Source: JAVBQB01 sp031549265 (lineage in GTDB: Bacteria > Bacillota > Clostridia > Oscillospirales > JAVBQB01). Taken from it: 64,000 nt of DNA. Location of the stretch: assembly GCA_031549265.1 (NCBI GenBank), contig JAVBQB010000001.1:1-64000 (forward strand), in the 5' to 3' direction. The position numbers and the translations under genes are program-made. This document shows positions 50,438 to 59,561 of this stretch, piece after piece. Position 1 is the first letter of the stretch. Every line of letters starts with the position of its first letter. The notes beneath the pieces are model-generated. The model was not told the origin of the DNA and made no database searches. It worked only from the letters and a program-made list of their open reading frames with translations.

Positions 50438-51501
50438 TATTCAACCCTCCCTTGCAGTGAAATTATACTATCTAACACTTGATCGGGGGTGGGAACCATT
50501 CCGCCGGTGCGGTTGCAGAGCTCAACTGGTCTGCTGCAGCGGATAGCGAGTTCCACGTCCTCAATCATCTGACCCATGCTCATTTCGACCGCTAAAAACG
50601 CTTTGGCTGTTTTGGCGGTGTCGGCCAGTGCGTGCTTCGGGAATGGCCAGAGGGTGATCGGACGAATGAGGCCTGCTTTAATCCCCTTTTCGCGTGCGGC
50701 TAATATAGCGTTTTTGGTGATTCTGGCTGTAGCGCCATAGGCGACGGCGACTATATCCGCGTCGTCTGTCATAAATTTCTCGCATCTCGGTTCGTTCTTC
50801 TCGGCTTCGGCGTAGCGCTCAAATCGTTTTATGTTCAGCTCCTCGAGTTTTTCAGGAGACAGGTAAAGTGAATTGACGATGTTCTTTTTTCGCGTGCCGC
50901 CGGTTCCGCTGACGGCCCAGTCTTTGGCGACAGTTGAGCCGGACATGGCTTCAGGTAGGACAACTGGCTCCATCATCTGGCCGAGGATTCCGTCCGCAAG
51001 CAGCATAACGGGCGTGCGGTACTTCTCACCAAGATCAAATGCAAGACTGGTAAGGTCAACCATCTCCTGGACGGAGCTGGGAGCGAGAACGATCAGATGA
51101 AAGTCGCCGTGGCCGGATGAGCGCGTCGCAAGGAAATAATCCGCCTGCGAGGGCTGGATACCTCCAAGACCGGGGCCGCCGCGCTGAATATTAATAATTA
51201 ACGCAGGCAGATCACACCCGGCGAGGTAGGATATTCCTTCGCTCTTTAGGGCGATTCCGGGGCTGGACGATGAGGTCATAACACGAACGCCGGCGGCGGC
51301 GGCTCCGATGACCATATTAATGGCGGCGACTTCACTTTCGGCTTGCAGGTATGTACCGCCAATCTTGGGCATGCGTCTCGCCATATATGCTGCAAGTTCA
51401 GTCTGGGGAGTTATGGGATAACCAAAAAAGTGACGGCAGCCACAGAGGATGGCGGCTTCCGCAATCGCTTCGTTTCCCTTCATTAATACCTTTTCGGACA
51501 T
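50437..51501 (-). CDS. 2-oxoacid:ferredoxin oxidoreductase, alpha subunit (VorB-like)
   Basis: The 354-residue alpha subunit, with MKGNEAIAEAAILCGCRHFFGYPITPQTEL at the start, SSSSPGIALKSEGISYLAG and QRGGPGLGGIQPSQADY, typical of VorB/KorA proteins. It directly follows the ferredoxin subunit; a GTG at 51510 overlaps that stop and could also be the start. Within the complex it binds the oxoacid side and CoA. Confidence 0.88.
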   Translation of the reverse strand: MSEKVLMKGNEAIAEAAILCGCRHFFGYPITPQTELAAYMARRMPKIGGTYLQAESEVAAINMVIGAAAAGVRVMTSSSSPGIALKSEGISYLAGCDLPALIINIQRGGPGLGGIQPSQADYFLATRSSGHGDFHLIVLAPSSVQEMVDLTSLAFDLGEKYRTPVMLLADGILGQMMEPVVLPEAMSGSTVAKDWAVSGTGGTRKKNIVNSLYLSPEKLEELNIKRFERYAEAEKNEPRCEKFMTDDADIVAVAYGATARITKNAILAAREKGIKAGLIRPITLWPFPKHALADTAKTAKAFLAVEMSMGQMIEDVELAIRCSRPVELCNRTGGMVPTPDQVLDSIISLQGRVE

Positions 51502-51506
51502 GTCGC

Positions 51507-51716
51507 TCACTCATCTTTCTCAACTTTAATTACAACATCGGGGCACATGATGGCGCACGAACCGCATCCTACGCACTTGTCAGGGTGCGCAAGCTTTGCG
51601 GGGTGGAATCCTTTGGCGTTAAGGTCATCGTCAAGCGCGAGAGCGCTTTTGGGACAGGCGTTAATACACAGCGAACAGCCCTTGCACCTTATACTATCAA
51701 ACGTTAGGGTGGGCAT
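51507..51716 (-). CDS. 2-oxoacid:ferredoxin oxidoreductase, delta (2x[4Fe-4S]) subunit
   Basis: A 69-residue ferredoxin-like subunit with two C-x2-C-x2-C-x3-CP clusters (CKGCSLCINACP and CVGCGSCAIMCP). It passes electrons from the TPP centre to ferredoxin. It is first of the four oxidoreductase genes on the minus strand, after the P-loop ATPase. Confidence 0.92.
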   Translation of the reverse strand: MPTLTFDSIRCKGCSLCINACPKSALALDDDLNAKGFHPAKLAHPDKCVGCGSCAIMCPDVVIKVEKDE

Positions 51717-51759
51717 AAGTGATGCTCCTTTGCAAAATAGAATATATCACACGATAAGC

Positions 51760-52428
51760 TCACAGTTTCCACTCGGATTTAATTGTGATATCAATTGGGA
51801 ACAAATTGGCGATTTTATTCCCGAGACTTGCATAAACAGAACGCTGCACAGAAGTGAACATAACGGGCAAATTTGAGGCAATCGACAATTTATTTACAAA
51901 CGCAACGGAATTTAGCACGTCTATATCGGTTGTTATATTGCCCAAATTTGAGTTGTTGACGATTCCAGTGAAAGACGAATGAGACGCAGCTTCAATTTCG
52001 CGAAGGATATCCATTGCGCCCGAAATGTTTGATGTCTCCGGTCTATACATATTCACGACCAAAAGAACGTCGGCGTGTTCGCGCCTTATTTTGTCGGCAT
52101 ATCTGCCGAGAGCGAGTGCCCCGCGGTCGTCTCCTCCGACATCCACGACGCCATACACTGACCGGTCGTCAAAAATGGATTCGGCGCCGGACGGTATCGA
52201 CGGCAGGTCAACGTTGGAACCGGCAAACTGCGATGTTACAAGCGTGACGCCGGATTTTGACAGCGCGCTTGAACTGTCGCTTGTGCGAAAATACGGGTTG
52301 ACGATATCCAGATCGGCAAGGACTACCCGCTCATGACGAGTCCGGGCGTTAATCGCCCAGTTGACGGCAAGATTAGTTTTGCCGCTGCCGTAGTGCCCGG
52401 AAAATATTACAACCCTTGAATCGAGCAT
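51760..52428 (-). CDS. P-loop ATPase leading the vor operon
   Basis: A 222-residue ATPase related to the MinD/CobQ type: Walker A FSGHYGSGKTNLAV near residues 8-21, then LADLDIVNPYFRTSD and VVDVGGDDRGA. Proteins of this kind often precede 2-oxoacid oxidoreductase genes in Clostridia; an assembly or maturation role is only a guess. ATG 52428 has AGAGG five bases upstream; an in-frame GTG stands at 52434. Confidence 0.78.
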   Translation of the reverse strand: MLDSRVVIFSGHYGSGKTNLAVNWAINARTRHERVVLADLDIVNPYFRTSDSSSALSKSGVTLVTSQFAGSNVDLPSIPSGAESIFDDRSVYGVVDVGGDDRGALALGRYADKIRREHADVLLVVNMYRPETSNISGAMDILREIEAASHSSFTGIVNNSNLGNITTDIDVLNSVAFVNKLSIASNLPVMFTSVQRSVYASLGNKIANLFPIDITIKSEWKL

Positions 52429-52459
52429 ATGCACCTCTGTTCAGTCTGCTTATTAGGTT

Positions 52460-52488
52460 ATGATACATCAAGTGGCGTGGGATGACAA
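52460..52488 (-). promoter_or_regulatory. Promoter of the vor operon
   Basis: On the minus strand, TTGTCA (52488-52483), a 17-base spacer and TATCAT (52465-52460), each one mismatch from consensus. It stands between hisE and the P-loop ATPase gene. Confidence 0.72.
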
Positions 52489-52537
52489 TTCATTTTTCAA
52501 ATATAGATATATTTCAACAAAAATTAACGCCATAATT

Positions 52538-52882
52538 TCATGTCTGCCGGTCTGTGTTTTTCATTACTTTCAGATTCCCGAGCTTCTCCGCCCTGACTTC
52601 CAGCTCTTTTTCGACCGATTCGAGCGAGTGGCCGCTCTGCTCGAGTAGAACCAGAAGATGATAAATCAGGTCACAGACCTCAGAGGTCAGCTCGGAAGGC
52701 TGCCCGTCCTCAGCTGGCTGATTATTCTTGGCGGCGATGATGACCTCGGCGCATTCTTCACCGACCTTTTTTAGAATCTTGTCCAATCCCTTTTCAAAAA
52801 GGTAACATGTATAAGAATTTTCCTGGGGATTCAGCCGCCGGTCTGAAATTATCTCACTGAGCTCCCTGAATATGTTACTCAT
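52538..52882 (-). CDS. hisE: Phosphoribosyl-ATP pyrophosphatase
   Basis: Hydrolyses phosphoribosyl-ATP to phosphoribosyl-AMP, step 2 of histidine synthesis. The 114-residue all-helical MazG-like protein has KVGEECAEVIIAAKN and SEVCDLIYHLLVLL with its metal-binding acidic residues. ATG 52882 overlaps the end of hisI by eight bases. It is the last his gene. Confidence 0.93.
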   Translation of the reverse strand: MSNIFRELSEIISDRRLNPQENSYTCYLFEKGLDKILKKVGEECAEVIIAAKNNQPAEDGQPSELTSEVCDLIYHLLVLLEQSGHSLESVEKELEVRAEKLGNLKVMKNTDRQT

Positions 52883-53204
52883 CACTCACACTCCATACAC
52901 AATCAAAGAAGCAGCTGACCTCGCCAGTGTGGCAGGTCGGTCCGTGCGGTCTGCCGAAATAGATCAGGGTGTCGCTGTCGCAGTCGCCGACAATTCTCAG
53001 GACGTCGATCATATTGCCGGAGGTTTCTCCCTTGTTCCAGAGCTTTTGGCGGCTCCGGCTCCAAAACCATGCCGTTCCGGTATCAATGGTTAGTTTTAGC
53101 GCCTCCGCGTTCGAATATCCAAGCATTAAGACATCTTTTGTATCGACGTTCTGGACGATAACGGGCACAAGATCAGATTTAGCAAAAAATCTTGAAAGAT
53201 CCAT
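52875..53204 (-). CDS. hisI: Phosphoribosyl-AMP cyclohydrolase
   Basis: Opens the adenine ring of phosphoribosyl-AMP, step 3. A 109-residue protein with WFWSRSRQKLWNKGETSGN, the metal site DCDSD and a zinc-binding PTCHTGEVSCFF. An in-frame TTG at 53210 is an alternative start. HisI and HisE are separate here, not fused. Confidence 0.92.
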   Translation of the reverse strand: MDLSRFFAKSDLVPVIVQNVDTKDVLMLGYSNAEALKLTIDTGTAWFWSRSRQKLWNKGETSGNMIDVLRIVGDCDSDTLIYFGRPHGPTCHTGEVSCFFDCVWSVSDE

Positions 53205-53214
53205 ATCCAATCCG

Positions 53215-53979
53215 TTACCGCACTTTTATTCCGCAGCCGCGCAGGTATTCCTTGACCTGAGGTATGGTCAGATCACCATAGTGGAAAAGTGACGCTGCGA
53301 GAGCGCCTTCGGCTTTTGTTTTCTTAAAAACGTCGGCGAAATGCTCGAGAGATCCGCAGCCGCCTGACGCAATGACGGGGATATTAACGGCGTCGGCAAC
53401 AGCTTTGGTCATTTCGATATCGTATCCGTCACGGGTTCCGTCGGCAGATTTCGATGTCAGCAGGATTTCGCCGGCTCCGCAGGATTCACCCTCGCGCGCC
53501 CACTCGACAACATCCATGCCCGTCAGCGTGAGTCCGCCGTCGATGACAACTTCGAACTTTCCTGAGGCCGTTCGCACGGCGTCGATTGCCAAAACGACGG
53601 CTTCCCTGCTGAATCTGAGCGCGGCGCCGGTCAAAAAAGAGTGGTCTCGAACAGCGGCGGAATTGATGGATACCTTCTGGACGCCCGCCAGCATTAGGTC
53701 ATATATATCTTCAATCGAGGAAATACCGCCGCCCACAGTCAGCGGGACGCTTATAGCCTTTACCGTGCGTTCGACGGCATCAAGAAGTGTCTTTCGTCCT
53801 TCGAGCGTTGCGGCGATGTCCAGGAAAACGAGTTCGTCAGCGCCTTGATCGCAATAAGCCTTGCCAATTACGGCGGGGTCGCCTATATCCTTGATGTCCT
53901 CAAACTGGACGCCCTTGACAACTTTGCCGTCTTTAAAGTCGAGACATGGTATGATTCGTTTCTTTGGTTTACTTGACAT
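53215..53979 (-). CDS. hisF: Imidazole glycerol-phosphate synthase, cyclase subunit
   Basis: A TIM-barrel cyclase that makes imidazole glycerol phosphate and AICAR from PRFAR and ammonia. The 254-residue protein has RIIPCLDFKDGKVVKG, catalytic Asp in that LDFKDG, TVGGGISS and VIASGGCGS. It starts inside the end of hisA (11-base overlap). Its usual glutaminase partner HisH is not in this operon, so it probably uses free ammonia. Confidence 0.95.
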   Translation of the reverse strand: MSSKPKKRIIPCLDFKDGKVVKGVQFEDIKDIGDPAVIGKAYCDQGADELVFLDIAATLEGRKTLLDAVERTVKAISVPLTVGGGISSIEDIYDLMLAGVQKVSINSAAVRDHSFLTGAALRFSREAVVLAIDAVRTASGKFEVVIDGGLTLTGMDVVEWAREGESCGAGEILLTSKSADGTRDGYDIEMTKAVADAVNIPVIASGGCGSLEHFADVFKKTKAEGALAASLFHYGDLTIPQVKEYLRGCGIKVR

Positions 53980-54697
53980 AATTTTTTGCCTCCGTTATTG
54001 CCTCTTTAAGATTTATTGTCTTCGCATAAATAGCTTTTCCTATAATCGCGCCATTCAAACCGGAATCGCGAAGAAGCTTAATGTCCTCAATTGTAGCCAC
54101 TCCGCCGCTTGCGATCAGATTGCATCTAACCTTTGATCTTAAGATCATCAGACTCTCGATCGAAGGGCCTTTTAATACTCCATCAGTGTCAATATCAGTG
54201 AAAATAATTGACATAACACCGATTTGCTCCATTTTTTGAGCAAATTCGACAAAGTGGATTCCGGTGTCCTGTGTCCAGCCGGAGACCTTTACAGTGCCAT
54301 TCAGAGCGTCGATACCGACAGCAATTTTGTCGCCAAACGCGAGAACTGCGTCCTTAACCAATTGTTCGTCATGCACGGCGGAGGAGCCGAGTACCACTCT
54401 GCCGACTCCGGATTCTATAGCTGTTTCGATGTCTTGCATATTTCTGATCCCACCGCCAAGTTCTACGATGGCCGGACTGGCTGTGCGAATTATCGAATCG
54501 ACGAGGGCCTGATTCTTTCTTTTTCCGTCAAGTGCACCGTCCAAATCGACGACATGGATGATTTCAGCGCCGTCGTCAATAAATGATCGTGCGACTTCTG
54601 CGGCATCGACAGCGACTTTATGCGCGGTTGAGAAGTCGCCGCGCAAAAGCCGAACACATTGACCGTCTTTCAGGTCGATTGCGGGCAATATCTGCAT
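53969..54697 (-). CDS. hisA: ProFAR isomerase
   Basis: A TIM-barrel enzyme that isomerises ProFAR to PRFAR, step 4. The 242-residue protein opens LPAIDLKDGQCVRL, and has VELGGGIRN and FTDIDTDGVLKGPS with the second catalytic Asp. GAGGTG precedes ATG 54697. Only 44 bases separate it from hisB, where hisH would usually stand. Confidence 0.95.
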   Translation of the reverse strand: MQILPAIDLKDGQCVRLLRGDFSTAHKVAVDAAEVARSFIDDGAEIIHVVDLDGALDGKRKNQALVDSIIRTASPAIVELGGGIRNMQDIETAIESGVGRVVLGSSAVHDEQLVKDAVLAFGDKIAVGIDALNGTVKVSGWTQDTGIHFVEFAQKMEQIGVMSIIFTDIDTDGVLKGPSIESLMILRSKVRCNLIASGGVATIEDIKLLRDSGLNGAIIGKAIYAKTINLKEAITEAKNYVK

Positions 54698-54741
54698 TGT
54701 TCACCTCAAAATGAGTGTCGCAGCTGTAAAGCAATAAGCCA

Positions 54742-55320
54742 TTACAGTACGCCTTTTGTTGAGCAAGTGCTGTCGTTAACGAGTGCGCAGGCTGTTCGAA
54801 GTGATCGCGCAACACACTTGAAAATGGACTCGGTCATATGGTGCGCGTTGCGTCCGTAAACGGATTTAATGTGAAGCGTAATGCCCGAATTGAAGGCAAA
54901 AGCTCTGAAAAACTCCTCGTTCAGGCAATAATCATAACTTCCCGCAGATGATTGAGGCATATCAGCGTCATACACAAGAAATGGCCTGCCGGATATATCA
55001 ACCGAACAGAAAGCCAAAGCCTCGTCCATCGGAACGTGTGCCTCACCAAATCTGGAGATACCCACGCGGTCACCGAGGCATTCACCGAGCGCCGAGCCCA
55101 GCACTATCCCGACATCCTCAACGGTGTGATGTGCATCTACCGAGTAGTCGCCTTTTGCTTTCAAATCAAGTGTCCAACCCGCATGAAACGCCAAGGAATG
55201 CAGCATATGATCAAAAAAACCAATTCCTGTGTCAATTGCGATGACTCCGGGGCAAATACAGAGCGTACATGAAACATTTGTCTCGTTCGTCTTTCGAGTT
55301 ATTTCGGCAGTTCTCGACAT
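54742..55320 (-). CDS. hisB: Imidazole glycerol-phosphate dehydratase
   Basis: Dehydrates imidazole glycerol phosphate, step 6. A 192-residue manganese enzyme with GFFDHMLHSLAFHAG, DAHHTVEDVGIVLG and, repeated in the second half, NAHHMTES. It starts inside the end of hisC (22-base overlap), with GAGGTG as SD. Confidence 0.95.
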   Translation of the reverse strand: MSRTAEITRKTNETNVSCTLCICPGVIAIDTGIGFFDHMLHSLAFHAGWTLDLKAKGDYSVDAHHTVEDVGIVLGSALGECLGDRVGISRFGEAHVPMDEALAFCSVDISGRPFLVYDADMPQSSAGSYDYCLNEEFFRAFAFNSGITLHIKSVYGRNAHHMTESIFKCVARSLRTACALVNDSTCSTKGVL

Positions 55321-56387
55321 GTTAGATTCACCTCATTATCAAGAAATCTATCAAGAATGTTTAAAAAGCAACTGTTTTCTTCAGGGTTTCCGGCTGTTAC
55401 TCTCAGATAATCTCCCATCAGCAGTCTGACGGATACACCGCCTCTGACAAAAGCGTTATGTAAACGGTTGCATAGTGATGACTTCAGCAAAATAAAGTTG
55501 GTTTTTGTCGAAAAAGTTTGGATGGTGTTCGGATATTTAGCAGAAATTTGCTCAACCTGATTCACCAATGAGTCGCGGGAGCTCTTGATGGATTCAACGC
55601 ATGATGAAATCCACGCTTTTTCAGACAAATAGACTTCTCCGGTTGCCTGAGTTAGAGTGTTAACGTTAAATGGCGATTTAGAGGCCCTAAGTGCGTCTAT
55701 AAGGTGCCTCTTGCCAAGGGCGAAGCCAAGCCGGACGGCCGCAAGGCCCATTGCCTTTGAACAAGTTCTCAAAACGATGACGTTATCGAGGAAAGGTAAA
55801 TCGGTAATGATGCTTTGATCCCAAAAGTCCATATACGCCTCATCGACCACCAGCAAGCAGTCGACGCTTTTCGCGAGACGTATGACATCATCCCTCAAAA
55901 TGCCAGTACCGGTTGGATTGCAGGGGTTAGAGAAAATTATCAAAGAGGGTTTAATGCGTTTGTAGTCCTCTATCAGCGTGTCAATGTCGATGCGCATTTC
56001 TGACTTGTCGAACGACGCGACCTCTGTTTCGCACATATGCGCATAAAATCTGTACATTGAGAAATCGGGATCGCATATGAGGATGGGGGCATTATTCGAG
56101 GAAAACCCGGCAATTATTATAGAAATCAACTCGTCAGATCCGTTACCGGCGATGATGCAATCCGGCTCGACACCGTAATATGAGGCTGCTGTACTGCAAA
56201 GCGCTGTTGCGTTCGGATCAGGGTATCTGTTGAAATCGATTGCCGAAATGCGGTCAATGATTTTTGCTAGAATGTCTGCCGGGAGATTAAAACAGCTCTC
56301 ATTTGCGTCCAGCTTAGTGTCGCAGACGATAGCGCCAGGGTCATACGGAGTCAAGCCCCGGAGCTTTACAGGCAGGTCAAAAGGCAT
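55299..56387 (-). CDS. hisC: Histidinol-phosphate aminotransferase
   Basis: A PLP enzyme, step 7. The 362-residue protein has LDANESCFNLP, NPCNPTGTG, DEAYMDFWDQS and the PLP lysine in LRTCSKAMGLAAVRLGF. ATG 56387 is seven bases from GAGG; it overlaps hisD by 11 bases. Confidence 0.94.
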   Translation of the reverse strand: MPFDLPVKLRGLTPYDPGAIVCDTKLDANESCFNLPADILAKIIDRISAIDFNRYPDPNATALCSTAASYYGVEPDCIIAGNGSDELISIIIAGFSSNNAPILICDPDFSMYRFYAHMCETEVASFDKSEMRIDIDTLIEDYKRIKPSLIIFSNPCNPTGTGILRDDVIRLAKSVDCLLVVDEAYMDFWDQSIITDLPFLDNVIVLRTCSKAMGLAAVRLGFALGKRHLIDALRASKSPFNVNTLTQATGEVYLSEKAWISSCVESIKSSRDSLVNQVEQISAKYPNTIQTFSTKTNFILLKSSLCNRLHNAFVRGGVSVRLLMGDYLRVTAGNPEENSCFLNILDRFLDNEVNLTCRELPK

Positions 56388-57660
56388 GCTCAATCCTCAG
56401 CTCGGCGGCTCTCGCGTGAGCGTCAAGACCCTCGGCGTGCGCTAAAACAGCAATATCCTGTGCAACATTGCCAAATGAGAGCTTGTCAAAGTCAATAATA
56501 CTCATCTGTCGCACAAAGCTATCAGATGATAGAGGTGAAAAGAAGCGGGCTGTGCCTGATGTGGGAAGTACATGAGAGGGACCAGCCATATAATCGCCTA
56601 AAGGTTCGGGACTGGACTCACCGAGGAAGACCGCGCCGGCGTTCTTAATTTTAGAAAGGATGACTCTGTTGTATTTCGTAACTATTTGAAGGTGTTCCGG
56701 GGCTATTTCGTTAGCAATATCGCACATTTGCGCAGGTGTATCGCAAATTATCGCTCCACCGTAGTTTTCAAGCGCATACTTGACGATTTCTTTGCGGGGC
56801 AATTTGTCACATTGGTCAATCAACTCTGAAACGACTTTATTCGCCAGGTTTTCACTTGTAGTCACGAGAATTGACGAAGAAAGTCGATCATGTTCGGCTT
56901 GACTCAACAAATCCGCGGCAAGCAGCCGCGCATTGGCGCTGTCATCGGCAATGACGAGGATTTCCGATGGGCCGGCAATCATGTCAATATCAATATTCCC
57001 AAATGACAAACGCTTTGCTGCCGCAACGTATGCGTTGCCGGGACCCACAATTTTATCAACTTTGGGAATGAATCCTGCGCCATAAGATAAGGCGGCGACT
57101 GCCTGCACTCCGCCTACAGCGAATATTCTGTCTACACCCGCAACAGCAGCGGCGGCTAACACCGCGTCGTTAAGCTGCTCTGTCGGAGGCGTTACCATGA
57201 TGATTTCCGGAACTCCGGCGACTTTTGCCGGTATCGCCGTCATAAGCACTGTGGAAGGGTATGAAGCGGTGCCGCCGGGAACGTAAATGCCGACTTTTGA
57301 GAGCGGAATAACCAGTTGTCCGACTAGTCCGCCTTCGGGAGACATCCACTGCGACGATTTCGGCACAGTCCGCGACTGATAATCGAGAATATTCTTTGCC
57401 GCCCGGTTTATGGCTGCGCGAAGGCTTGGGTCGATACGCTCAAGCGCATCCTGCGCAACGGATATCGGCACTTCATAAGCCTCTGAATTGTCAAACTTCT
57501 TTGAGTATTCCTGAACCGCTTCAAGACCGCGGCTTCTCACGTCTCTTAATATGCTTTCCGCGACTTTCGTGACCTCGATGTTTTCGTCATTTGCCCGGTT
57601 ACGCATAGAAGCGATGAATTCTTTTGCGCTGCCGTCCTCCAGAAAAACAATTTTAAACAC
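56377..57660 (-). CDS. hisD: Histidinol dehydrogenase
   Basis: A zinc enzyme that oxidises histidinol to histidine with NAD, the last two steps. The 427-residue protein has GGTASYPSTVLM, VDKIVGPGNAYVAAAKR, IDMIAGPSEILVIAD and SEHEHD-like AEHDRLSSS. It begins at GTG 57660, overlapping hisG, with AAAGGGTG as SD. Confidence 0.95.
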   Translation of the reverse strand: MFKIVFLEDGSAKEFIASMRNRANDENIEVTKVAESILRDVRSRGLEAVQEYSKKFDNSEAYEVPISVAQDALERIDPSLRAAINRAAKNILDYQSRTVPKSSQWMSPEGGLVGQLVIPLSKVGIYVPGGTASYPSTVLMTAIPAKVAGVPEIIMVTPPTEQLNDAVLAAAAVAGVDRIFAVGGVQAVAALSYGAGFIPKVDKIVGPGNAYVAAAKRLSFGNIDIDMIAGPSEILVIADDSANARLLAADLLSQAEHDRLSSSILVTTSENLANKVVSELIDQCDKLPRKEIVKYALENYGGAIICDTPAQMCDIANEIAPEHLQIVTKYNRVILSKIKNAGAVFLGESSPEPLGDYMAGPSHVLPTSGTARFFSPLSSDSFVRQMSIIDFDKLSFGNVAQDIAVLAHAEGLDAHARAAELRIEHAF

Positions 57661-58288
57661 GCGCTACACCCTTTCTGCATCTGCCTACCAAGTCTAGTAT
57701 TTCCTTGCGTCTCAGTTTCATTGACGCAACGTTAACAATTAAACGAGCGCTGACGCTGACGATGTCTTCTATTACAGATAAACCGTTGTCGCGCAGCGTA
57801 GTTCCGGTTTCGACAAGATCAACTATCGCGTCCGCCAGTCCGAGAATCGGAGCGAGCTCCACAGATCCGTCGATCTTAATCACTTCAACATCCATACCCT
57901 TTTGCGAAAAAAAGTGCTTCGCGACATTGGGGTATTTTGATGCGACGCGTTTAGCGTGGTGAGTTCCGTAAAACTCGTCTCCGGTTCTGGCGGCTAGGCA
58001 AAACCGGCATTGGCCAAATCCGAGGTCGAGCAGCTCATAAAACGATCTTCCGTGCTCGAGTATTGTGTCTTTGCCGACGATTCCGATATCACAAACGCCG
58101 TGCTCCACATATGTAATCACATCGGGAGCTTTTGCCAGAACCACGTCTAGTCCCTCTCCCGGGATTGTGTGTATAAGGCGTCTGCCCGCTTCATGCAGCG
58201 GAGAGCAGTCCATGCCTATGCTTTCAAACAGTGCGACAGATTTTTTCTCCAGCCTGCCTTTAGTCAGGGCCAATCTGAGGTTGCCCAT
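57653..58288 (-). CDS. hisG: ATP phosphoribosyltransferase, short form
   Basis: Joins ATP and PRPP, step 1 and control point of the pathway. A 211-residue short-form enzyme (RLALTKGRLEKKSVALFESIG; VDLVETGTTLRDNGL) without the C-terminal regulatory domain; it needs HisZ. ATG 58288 overlaps the hisZ stop by one base and is six bases from GGGAGG. Confidence 0.95.
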   Translation of the reverse strand: MGNLRLALTKGRLEKKSVALFESIGMDCSPLHEAGRRLIHTIPGEGLDVVLAKAPDVITYVEHGVCDIGIVGKDTILEHGRSFYELLDLGFGQCRFCLAARTGDEFYGTHHAKRVASKYPNVAKHFFSQKGMDVEVIKIDGSVELAPILGLADAIVDLVETGTTLRDNGLSVIEDIVSVSARLIVNVASMKLRRKEILDLVGRCRKGVARV

Positions 58289-59490
58289 CATACACCTCCC
58301 AATTGTGGACGTTCGACGGAGATATGTTCGGTTCCGCTGCCGGTCACATTCAATACGGTGTCGGCGAGTTTTAGCCGCGCGAGCGCAATAGTATCTTCTA
58401 AATTGGCACAGCATGACAGCTCGCAGCTTCCGTCGGGCATATCGTCAATGATGCTCAGCGCGTCGCAAAGCTGCTCCGGCGAGTAATGAATCAAAGTTTT
58501 CGGCCAGGCCCATTCCGGGGACGGTATCGAATCACAGACCGCGTCGATATCGATAGCGAAACCAATCGCGGGCAGATCCCTGCCAAACCCGGAAATCAGG
58601 TTGTCATAGCGCCCGCCGGTGATAATTTCCGCGCCCGCTCCGTCGGCGTATCCCCGAAAAACAATGCCGGTATAGTAGCTGATACTGCTCACCTGCCCGA
58701 GATCGAAAAAGATATTTTCAATACCGGAAGACTTGAGGCTGTTGTGTATCATTCGCAGGTATTCGAGAGCGCGCCTAGCCTCAGGGCATGTGATGAGAGC
58801 ATCGGCCTCATCCAGCACTTCTTCCCCGCCAAACAGCGACGAAAGCTGTTCCAACGCTTTAGCCGAGGGCAAATGTGAATACGGCCCCAGCAGATCGCCG
58901 AGAGCCGCGAAGTTTTTGCCCTCGATCAGCTGCCGCATCGTCTCAACGGTTTCGTTATCCGCGCCGAGATCATCCGCCAGCGCGGAGAATAGGCAGGCGT
59001 GACCCAGCTCGATGTGAAACCGCGGAACAGACGCCGCGGAAAGTGAATGCACAGCCATCGAAATGACCTCAAGATCCGCGAGATTGCCGGACGCGCCGAC
59101 AAGTTCGATGCCCGCCTGTGCGGTTTCGAGTGAACGCCCGATGTATGAGTCACAGGAACGGTAAACGTCCTGCATATAAAACAGCCGCTGCGGGAAAGCC
59201 GCGTTTGCCAGCCTGCCTGCCGCCAGCCGCGCGATCGGCGTGGTTGTATCAGGGCGCATAACAAGGATTTGACCGTTTTTGTCAATGAGCTTGAGCATGG
59301 AGCTTTGCGGCATCGGGTTGCCGGCGGCTGTGAGCGCGTCAAGATATTCTACCACAGGTGTGATAACTTCGGAATATCCCCGGCGGCGAAAAAGAGAATA
59401 AAGTTTTCGTTCGACATCGCGTCTTTTGACACATTCGGCAAAAATCTTTTCCTTTGTTCCCTCGGGAGCGGCTGCAAGATTGCGTTTCAA
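58288..59490 (-). CDS. hisZ: ATP phosphoribosyltransferase regulatory subunit
   Basis: A HisRS-like protein that binds HisG and confers histidine feedback. The 400-residue protein has class-II synthetase-like motifs (GYSEVITPVVEYLD, RPDTTTPIARLAAG, FYMQDVYRS) but lacks the anticodon domain. It starts at TTG 59490 with AAAGGGG eight bases before it. It is first of the his genes, 71 bases after polC; no clear promoter was found there. Confidence 0.93.
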   Translation of the reverse strand: MKRNLAAAPEGTKEKIFAECVKRRDVERKLYSLFRRRGYSEVITPVVEYLDALTAAGNPMPQSSMLKLIDKNGQILVMRPDTTTPIARLAAGRLANAAFPQRLFYMQDVYRSCDSYIGRSLETAQAGIELVGASGNLADLEVISMAVHSLSAASVPRFHIELGHACLFSALADDLGADNETVETMRQLIEGKNFAALGDLLGPYSHLPSAKALEQLSSLFGGEEVLDEADALITCPEARRALEYLRMIHNSLKSSGIENIFFDLGQVSSISYYTGIVFRGYADGAGAEIITGGRYDNLISGFGRDLPAIGFAIDIDAVCDSIPSPEWAWPKTLIHYSPEQLCDALSIIDDMPDGSCELSCCANLEDTIALARLKLADTVLNVTGSGTEHISVERPQLGGV

Positions 59491-59561
59491 GTCGTCAGCC
59501 CCTTTATTAGTTTAACACGCTAACATGATAGCACGTTATTATCGCGATGTATATGTCTAGT

